From a virus: a DNA stretch of 24,199 nt. The stretch is from positions 1 to 24,199 of the IMG/VR virus record IMGVR_UViG_3300017776_002495. One strand, given 5' to 3'. Numbering within the stretch: position 1 is the stretch's first letter; every line of letters begins with the position of its first letter. The position numbers and the translations under genes were made by a program. The notes below the pieces were generated by a model. It saw only the letters and a list, made by a program, of their open reading frames with translations, was not told the DNA's origin and ran no database searches. Positions 19,770-24,199 of the stretch are shown in pieces.

Positions 19770-19995
19770 TAAATTGAAAGAGGTATGGTTGACATGGTTA
19801 AAGGAAGAGTACGAAGTTACCTTCTGGTTTCCATCTACGGATCAATTCAATCCATTACCCGTAAAGAAAACATATAAGGTAAAGAAGATCCACAAGAAAA
19901 CACAAAAACATTTTGTTGCTACAGATCTTCTTGGAAGACAACTTGAAATCAAAACAACAGAACCATTCGACTTTAGGATAGTGAAGAAGTATTAA
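19762..19995 (+). CDS. 77-aa conserved small phage protein
   Basis: I start this gene at ATG 19762, with GGAGGA 8 nt upstream; an earlier ATG at 19711 lies inside the radical SAM gene without such a site. The protein begins MYNKLKEVWLTWLKEEYEVT, with a tryptophan-rich helix, then KKTYKVKKIHKKTQKHFVATD and TTEPFDFRIVKKY, a basic beta-rich part like an SH3-type barrel. I recall short marine-phage proteins with a similar end. The function is unknown. A promoter candidate lies 62 nt upstream, so it may lead the GT-A/GT25/GroES operon. Confidence 0.7.
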   Translation: MYNKLKEVWLTWLKEEYEVTFWFPSTDQFNPLPVKKTYKVKKIHKKTQKHFVATDLLGRQLEIKTTEPFDFRIVKKY

Positions 19996-19997
19996 TT

Positions 19998-20786
19998 ATG
20001 AAAAGAATGATATACCAAGTGTGTTTGGGTGAGGCAAAAAATAGTAAATTGTATAAACACTGTATCGAGTCTGTGGCAGACTATTGTGAGAAGTATCACA
20101 TCGAACATATCATACAAACCCAACCTATACTAAAGATCAGACCCGATGTATTCAGTAGCAATCGCAGTACTGATAGTTATGAGAAGCACGGTGGATATCT
20201 TCCTATCTACGAGAAAGAGAATGCGTTTGACTTACTTGATAATTATGATCAAGTGGCAATCATTGATAGTGACATCTACATAAGATTTGACGCACCTAAT
20301 ATCTTTGATGAGTTTGGTGATGATTGTGATATGGGTGTAGTGTTCGAACGTGAGATGCCTATCACCGAACCTTATCTGGCAAAGATCAAGAACTACTCAC
20401 AGATGCAATATCATTCTCTACACAGTAATAAGGCAGACTTCAAACCTAACAGTCGTGGATTCGAGTTTGCTAACATGGGCATGATTGTGATGAACAGAAC
20501 GTTCAAGACTTGGTTGGCAGATCATAGTGCCAAAGAGTTCTTGATGCGTCCACAGTTCAGAGACTTTATTGATGGTAAAGGTGCGTGGAAATGGTCTACT
20601 GATCAAACACTATTGAACTACTTCATCAAGAAGTATCCAGTTAATGTTAAACATATGAGTCATAAATGGAATGGATTATATGGTGCCAACACTAAGTTAG
20701 AAGAATGTCACTTCATTCACTTCTTCCTAAAAGACTTGTTACCAGAACGAGGAGAGAATGTCGAGGAGTTGATGAGTTCGATATGA
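19998..20786 (+). CDS. GT-A fold glycosyltransferase-like protein (DSD motif)
   Basis: This 262-aa protein has NYDQVAIIDSDIYIRFDAP (82-100) with D90-S-D92 as the metal-binding motif, and FEFANMGMIVMNR (near 154-166) as the strand before the acceptor pocket, then DQTLLNYFIKKY. The layout is like that of the protein at 14174, with which it shares YDxVxxxDxDI-x-NIFDE, so they are probably paralogs with different specificities. Donor and acceptor sugars are unknown. A short 2-nt gap separates it from the preceding small gene, and its stop overlaps the next start (ATGA). Confidence 0.8.
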   Translation: MKRMIYQVCLGEAKNSKLYKHCIESVADYCEKYHIEHIIQTQPILKIRPDVFSSNRSTDSYEKHGGYLPIYEKENAFDLLDNYDQVAIIDSDIYIRFDAPNIFDEFGDDCDMGVVFEREMPITEPYLAKIKNYSQMQYHSLHSNKADFKPNSRGFEFANMGMIVMNRTFKTWLADHSAKEFLMRPQFRDFIDGKGAWKWSTDQTLLNYFIKKYPVNVKHMSHKWNGLYGANTKLEECHFIHFFLKDLLPERGENVEELMSSI

Positions 20787-21505
20787 GAGCATTAGTTATA
20801 CAATTAAAGGGACAGTACTTTGATGAGTTGCAGAGAAGTATTGAGAAGCACAATTCAAGGGTTTACACTGAATCGTTTCGTGCAACATCACCAGATACTA
20901 TCAAGGAAGATACTAAACAGTTCCCGTGGTTTAAGTGGGCATGGCCCATGCACTCACAGGAAGATGGTCTTGATATGAAAACAGGACTATACAAGTTTGC
21001 GTATAAAGCAAATGATCAGCAGAAGAAGATTGCATGTTCGGTAAGTCACATGAGAGCATGGCAAGAGTGTATTGACTATGGAAGACCTATGTACATATTT
21101 GAGTCAGATGCTATTCTAACCCGTGAACTACAACCCCATCATTTGACTGGTGCAGATGGTAAACCTAAAGCAGATATAATTGGATTGAATGATCCAAGAG
21201 GTGCAACTCGTAGAGCACTTACTTTCCATGGATATGTGAGTGCCAGACATTCCGAAACACAAGAAACGATTCATCCAGTCCCTAATCTATCGTCAGTAGG
21301 AGAACCACCAGTACCGCATGGATTGGCAGGTAACAGTGCCTACTATATAACTCCAGTAGGTGCAAAGAAACTATTAGATGGAGCAAAAGAGTACGGGATG
21401 TATCCAAACGATGCATTTATGTGCAAAGAACTATTTCCGTGGATCCGCACTGCGTATCCATATTTTACTAAAGTAAGTGGTGTGAAGAGTACCACTGTTA
21501 ATTGA
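20783..21505 (+). CDS. GT25-like glycosyltransferase
   Basis: This 240-aa protein has IACSVSHMRAWQECIDYG (83-100) then PMYIFESDAI (102-111), the family 25 (LPS-type) pattern C-x-x-SH-x-x-x-W-x-acidic strand. GNSAYYITPVGAKKLL further on matches the GT25 HAYxxSxxGAKxLL stretch. The usual EDD metal motif is ESD here. Family 25 includes LPS beta-galactosyltransferases. I use ATG 20783, which overlaps the previous TGA (ATGA); a GTG-type extension to 20705 lies inside the upstream gene. The acceptor is unknown; host LPS, capsid or DNA glycosylation are possibilities, and I do not choose among them. Confidence 0.8.
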   Translation: MRALVIQLKGQYFDELQRSIEKHNSRVYTESFRATSPDTIKEDTKQFPWFKWAWPMHSQEDGLDMKTGLYKFAYKANDQQKKIACSVSHMRAWQECIDYGRPMYIFESDAILTRELQPHHLTGADGKPKADIIGLNDPRGATRRALTFHGYVSARHSETQETIHPVPNLSSVGEPPVPHGLAGNSAYYITPVGAKKLLDGAKEYGMYPNDAFMCKELFPWIRTAYPYFTKVSGVKSTTVN

Positions 21506-21512
21506 GAACATT

Positions 21513-21788
21513 ATGAATTTATTACACAACAACATCCTTGTGACTGAGAACACAGAAAAAGAAAGTACCAGTGCGGGTGGTATTCTTTTAACCGAAAGTA
21601 TTACCTCTGGACACAAACCTGCAACCGTATTGGCAGTGAGTCTTGCAGTTGCTAACGAATATAAAGACCAACTAAAAGCACGTGACACTGTATACTTGGA
21701 TTGGTCTAAGTCAATGCCAGTAGAAGTTGACGGACTCAAGTGTGCAGTTATTGACATCGAGAATGTCAAGATGGTAGTCGCAAAGTGA
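21513..21788 (+). CDS. GroES-like co-chaperonin (gp31-type role)
   Basis: This 91-aa protein matches Cpn10/GroES. A beta strand NNILVTENT is followed by a mobile loop ESTSAGGILLTES (17-29) with the hydrophobic tripeptide I24-L25-L26 that contacts GroEL, as GroES GGIVL does. Then come ATVLAVS and DTVYLDWSKSMPVEVDG and a final AVIDIENVKMVVAK. The length is typical for GroES. It would form a heptameric lid on host GroEL and, like T4 gp31, may adapt it to fold the phage major capsid protein. It is closer in sequence style to bacterial GroES than to T4 gp31. It sits among glycosyltransferase genes, and its TGA overlaps the next gene's GTG. Confidence 0.9.
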   Translation: MNLLHNNILVTENTEKESTSAGGILLTESITSGHKPATVLAVSLAVANEYKDQLKARDTVYLDWSKSMPVEVDGLKCAVIDIENVKMVVAK

Positions 21789-22441
21789 CACCAACCAATT
21801 TCGTAATTACTATAATGGACAATAAAGACTCTGTGGAAGCATCGCAGAGATGTATTGATAGTGCACGAAAAAGAAATATGTCAGTGACTCGGTTCCCTGC
21901 TATTACTCCAAGAACTGAAGGGTTCGAGGACATGGTAGAAAACACGGGTCTTAATATAGATGCATTTGCTACGGGTTACTCTCGACCAGAGAATGCTCTG
22001 GCATGTTTCCTATCACATATGTCATTATGGCAATATGCTGTAGAGAACAGATGCAATACGATGATACTTGAGCATGATGCTGTATTTACAGATACTGTAA
22101 GAAACATCCCGTTTGATAGGTGTGTGACTCTTGGCAAACCAAGTTACGGTACTTATAACACACCAGAAACTCTGGGTACTCAACTGTTAGTACATAAGAG
22201 ATATTTTGGGGGTGCACATGCATACATTGTATCACCTCTTGGTGCAGAGATGTTAATCGATAAAGTTAAAACAAAAAGTGAACCAACAGATGTTTATTTG
22301 AATAGGGACAACTTCCCATTTCTTGAAGAGCACTATCCATGGCCTGTCGAAGTAGAAGATACGTTTTCTACTATTCAAGACGAAGCAGGACTATACGCAA
22401 AACATAATTATGACAAGGGAATAGAGATCATAGAGGCATAA
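21785..22441 (+). CDS. GT25-like glycosyltransferase, second copy
   Basis: This 218-aa protein has a GTG start that overlaps the GroES stop (GTGA). The GTG is needed to include the first strand NFVITIMDN; the ATG at 21815 would remove it. ALACFLSHMSLWQYAVENRC (71-90) then MILEHDAV (93-100) and GGAHAYIVSPLGAEMLI match family 25 better than the copy at 20783. The metal-motif position is EHD, not EDD. It is likely to transfer a hexose to a surface or modified acceptor; the specificity is unknown. It is probably co-translated with the GroES-like gene. Confidence 0.82.
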   Translation: MTPTNFVITIMDNKDSVEASQRCIDSARKRNMSVTRFPAITPRTEGFEDMVENTGLNIDAFATGYSRPENALACFLSHMSLWQYAVENRCNTMILEHDAVFTDTVRNIPFDRCVTLGKPSYGTYNTPETLGTQLLVHKRYFGGAHAYIVSPLGAEMLIDKVKTKSEPTDVYLNRDNFPFLEEHYPWPVEVEDTFSTIQDEAGLYAKHNYDKGIEIIEA

Positions 22442-22442
22442 G

Positions 22443-23156
22443 ATGATATCGCTTATTACAGTATGTACAGACGCATATCCAATGTTATATGCTCGTAAAT
22501 TGATTACACGATTCAAAGAACTATCAGAGTTTGAGGTGAATGCTTATTGTATTACCGATAGACCAGATGAGATCTCTGATATTGCCACACCTGTAGAACC
22601 ACCATATGGTGCAGGTAAAGGTTGGTGGAACAAGATGAAAGTATATGACTCGTTTTATAAAGACGAGTACGCAGTTTATATGGACATTGATACTGTATTG
22701 ATTAAGAACTTTGATGATGAGATAAAGGTGGCAATGGGGCAATTACCCCGAAGAAACTATAAAGTTGCATGTGTCTCAGATGCTATAGGTTGGAAAAACA
22801 ATAAATATAGTAGTTCGATGATGGTATTGAAGAAGGGTAAGATGCAGGACGTGCATGACCTCTTCAATTTAGAATCATGGAGACTATTTGATTATGATGG
22901 TGGTGATCAAGTCTGGGTTGGTAGGTTACTTGAAGAATGGTACCCTGGCGGTATATCAGACATTTGGTATATGGATGAGAATAATCCCAGTCTGAAATTA
23001 AACTTAAAGTTCCATCTCGGTGAGAAAGTATTGGGAGCATGGAAGTTCCCGTTTTACTTACCATCTGACTGTAAAATAGTAGACTGTGGTGGTAAACCAA
23101 AACCACATGAGTTGGAACATTTAAAATATATAAAGGAGAATTGGCACGATGTTTAG
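22443..23156 (+). CDS. GT-A fold glycosyltransferase-like protein (DID motif)
   Basis: This 237-aa protein has an N-terminal strand MISLITVCTDAYPMLYARKL, FEVNAYCITDRP as the second Rossmann-like strand, GWWNKMKVYDSFYKDEYAVY, and YMDIDTVLIKNF (79-90) with D81-I-D83, the metal/nucleotide-sugar motif. SSSMMVLKKGKM resembles the N-S-x-M-x-x strand of GT8-type folds, and YDGGDQVWVGRLL holds a likely catalytic acidic pair. It starts 1 nt after the GT25 stop and ends overlapping the i-spanin start by 8 nt. Donor and acceptor are unknown. It is the sixth glycosyltransferase-like protein in this 9-kb region. Confidence 0.8.
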   Translation: MISLITVCTDAYPMLYARKLITRFKELSEFEVNAYCITDRPDEISDIATPVEPPYGAGKGWWNKMKVYDSFYKDEYAVYMDIDTVLIKNFDDEIKVAMGQLPRRNYKVACVSDAIGWKNNKYSSSMMVLKKGKMQDVHDLFNLESWRLFDYDGGDQVWVGRLLEEWYPGGISDIWYMDENNPSLKLNLKFHLGEKVLGAWKFPFYLPSDCKIVDCGGKPKPHELEHLKYIKENWHDV

Positions 23157-23553
23157 TAAATTACTAATGGGTCTGATTCTTATAATGGGGATCACGGGAT
23201 TCACATATAAGATGACAACAGACCGAACAATCGCAGAGTTGAATGCGACTATTGCAACCCAAGGTTCTTTACTTGTTGCTTTTGAAACAAGAGAAGCAGA
23301 ACAAGCAAGGACTATTGAGGCAATGGAAAACAACTTAAAGAAGACTACCGAAGCACTTGGTACTCTTAACACGAGGAACGCAGAGATAGAGAATGAGAAC
23401 AAAAGGTATCTCAGCATCTTTGCACGTCACGATCTGGCACGACTTGCAAGTGCAAAGCCTGGTCTAATAGAAACAAGAATTAACAAGGGGACTGCAAATG
23501 TATTTAAGAGCATCGAAGACGATACTGCTATCATTGACACTATTGACGATTAG
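23149..23553 (+). CDS. i-spanin-like protein (Rz-type)
   Basis: This 134-aa protein has one N-terminal membrane segment (about residues 4-20, LLMGLILIMGITGFTY) followed by a long coiled coil (about 25-90, ATIATQ...EIENENKRYL) facing the periplasm. That is the Rz or inner-membrane spanin arrangement. The partner lipoprotein starts within it, with a 56-nt overlap in another frame, which is the classical Rz/Rz1 genetic layout. The pair would span the periplasm and fuse inner and outer membranes in the last step of lysis. AAGGAG is 10 nt upstream. Sequence similarity to lambda Rz is not visible, so the call rests on topology and arrangement. Confidence 0.8.
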   Translation: MFSKLLMGLILIMGITGFTYKMTTDRTIAELNATIATQGSLLVAFETREAEQARTIEAMENNLKKTTEALGTLNTRNAEIENENKRYLSIFARHDLARLASAKPGLIETRINKGTANVFKSIEDDTAIIDTIDD

Positions 23554-23920
23554 TGGTTGCTCTACTTTGGGTATGAGTTTTGGTGAACCACCTGCTCCAA
23601 TCCCTGTAGAGATTAAAACTGTTGAGGTTAAGATCCCCATCATTCACCCAGAACTACCAAGGCAAATAGATCTAAAGGTACCGCAGTGGTATGTTGTGTC
23701 AGAAAAGAATGTCGATACATTTCAGACAGACATTAGAAAACGTCACGCAGGTGACTTAGTGTTTGTTGCAATGTCAGTAGGAGACTATGAATTGATGTCC
23801 TACAACATGCAAGAGATCAAACGATATATAAATCAATTAAAGGAAGTCGTTGTATACTATCGTACAATGAACGAGGATGAAGTTCCAGAACCGATAGTAG
23901 AAGAAAAGGAAGGTAACTAA
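23498..23920 (+). CDS. o-spanin-like outer-membrane lipoprotein (Rz1-type)
   Basis: This 140-aa protein has a type II signal: MYLRASKTILLSLTLLTISG then C21, with lipobox I-S-G-C, giving a lipidated mature protein. The mature N-terminus is proline-rich (GEPPAPIPVEIKTVEVKIP), as in many Rz1 proteins, but the protein is longer than lambda Rz1 and has a helical C-terminal half (EIKRYINQLKEVVVYY). The gene begins in another frame inside the i-spanin gene, with AGGGG before the ATG. It should sit in the outer membrane and bind the i-spanin in the periplasm. The evidence is topology, not sequence homology. Confidence 0.83.
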   Translation: MYLRASKTILLSLTLLTISGCSTLGMSFGEPPAPIPVEIKTVEVKIPIIHPELPRQIDLKVPQWYVVSEKNVDTFQTDIRKRHAGDLVFVAMSVGDYELMSYNMQEIKRYINQLKEVVVYYRTMNEDEVPEPIVEEKEGN

Positions 23921-24199
23921 TGTATGAATATAATTGTAAAGTCCGCAGAGTTGTTGACGGTGATACTGTGGATGTCGATATTGATTGTGGTTTCGGTATT
24001 GTCTATGCTAACCAGCGCATTCGCCTATACGGTATTGATACTCCCGAATCGAGGACGAGAGATCCTATTGAAAAGTTTTTCGGGAAAATGGCAGGGAAGT
24101 TCCTATCGGACAAACTCGGAGAAGAGTGCGTACTCAGAACTCACAAGGACAAGTCGGGAAAGTACGGACGGATCCTCGGACAATTCTTAGTATATGATG
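23920..24199 (+). CDS. Thermonuclease (SNase) family nuclease, 3' partial
   Basis: The ATG shares a base with the o-spanin TAA (TAATG), and 93 codons stay open to the window edge. RVVDGDTVDVDI (10-21), RIRLYGIDTPES (33-44) and DKSGKYGRILG (77-87) match the staphylococcal nuclease fold. R35, E43 and R84 align with the catalytic arginine, glutamate and arginine, and D20-D22 and D40 fit the calcium-binding set. It would cleave DNA or RNA to 3'-phosphates. An overlapping longer-looking frame starting near 23924 is not real. The C-terminus is missing. The position after the spanins suggests a separate role from lysis, perhaps host DNA degradation. Confidence 0.9.
   Translation, partial: MYEYNCKVRRVVDGDTVDVDIDCGFGIVYANQRIRLYGIDTPESRTRDPIEKFFGKMAGKFLSDKLGEECVLRTHKDKSGKYGRILGQFLVYD

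Noticed and set aside
23924-24190. 88-aa hydrophobic open frame starting near 23924
   Set aside because: It is a shadow of the SNase gene in another frame; the SNase frame has clear catalytic motifs and a TAATG start.
1-24199. tRNA genes, CRISPR arrays, insertion sequences, integrase or attachment sites
   Set aside because: I looked for cloverleaf-like intergenic stretches, spaced direct repeats and transposase motifs. Intergenic space is minimal and none were seen by eye; a tRNA scan was not possible.

Overview
The window reads as a contiguous piece of a marine T4-like (Myoviridae-type) bacteriophage genome. The evidence is compact, one-direction coding (every supported gene is on the + strand), many 1-56 nt overlaps, a class Ia ribonucleotide reductase, a T4-type lysozyme, PhoH, a GroES-like co-chaperonin, a spanin pair, and several small proteins that I recall (from memory, no search) as widespread in T4-like cyanophages and pelagiphages. 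The host is not identified. Phage copies of IscU (with the HscA-binding LPPIK motif) and IscA point to a host with an ISC-type iron-sulfur system, probably a proteobacterium; this is inference. No tRNA genes, insertion sequences or CRISPR arrays were seen. No stretch longer than about 160 bases lacks a gene.

Layout. 1-3850: two tandem YkgJ-like cysteine-cluster proteins (the first cut by the window edge), a 2OG-Fe(II) oxygenase, two unrecognised phage proteins around a class I methyltransferase, then iscU and iscA. 3851-9199: a consensus sigma70 promoter, whose -35 box overlaps the iscA stop codon, leads into a small unknown gene, nrdA with a fused glutaredoxin domain, an SGNH-hydrolase-like gene, nrdB, a 46-aa zinc-ribbon gene, a GIY-YIG-like nuclease and a QueC-like ATPase. 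9200-11500: very small genes under three related promoters, ending in a structured 3' region and a strong intrinsic terminator. 11560-14220: conserved small phage proteins, a UUCG hairpin, an FmdB-like protein, phoH and lysozyme. 14174-23156: a decoration or modification region with six glycosyltransferase-like proteins, a HAD phosphatase, a carbamoyltransferase beside a second 2OG oxygenase, an EF-hand membrane protein, a radical SAM/SPASM enzyme and a GroES-like protein. 23149-24199: overlapping i-spanin and o-spanin genes and the start of a thermonuclease (SNase).

How the genes may work together. RNR with its own glutaredoxin supplies dNTPs. IscU and IscA may sustain iron-sulfur proteins, perhaps including the phage radical SAM enzyme. 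Lysozyme plus the spanins provide lysis. The carbamoyltransferase, oxygenases, glycosyltransferases and radical SAM enzyme are the least explained part and the best candidate for an undescribed pathway that modifies phage DNA, virion or host surface.

Regulation. Five sigma70-like promoters with 17-nt spacers occur at 3851, 9209, 9701, 10808 and 14989. Four share the extended sequence AAACGCTTGAC. Two further promoter-like sites lie inside genes at 18434 and 19672.
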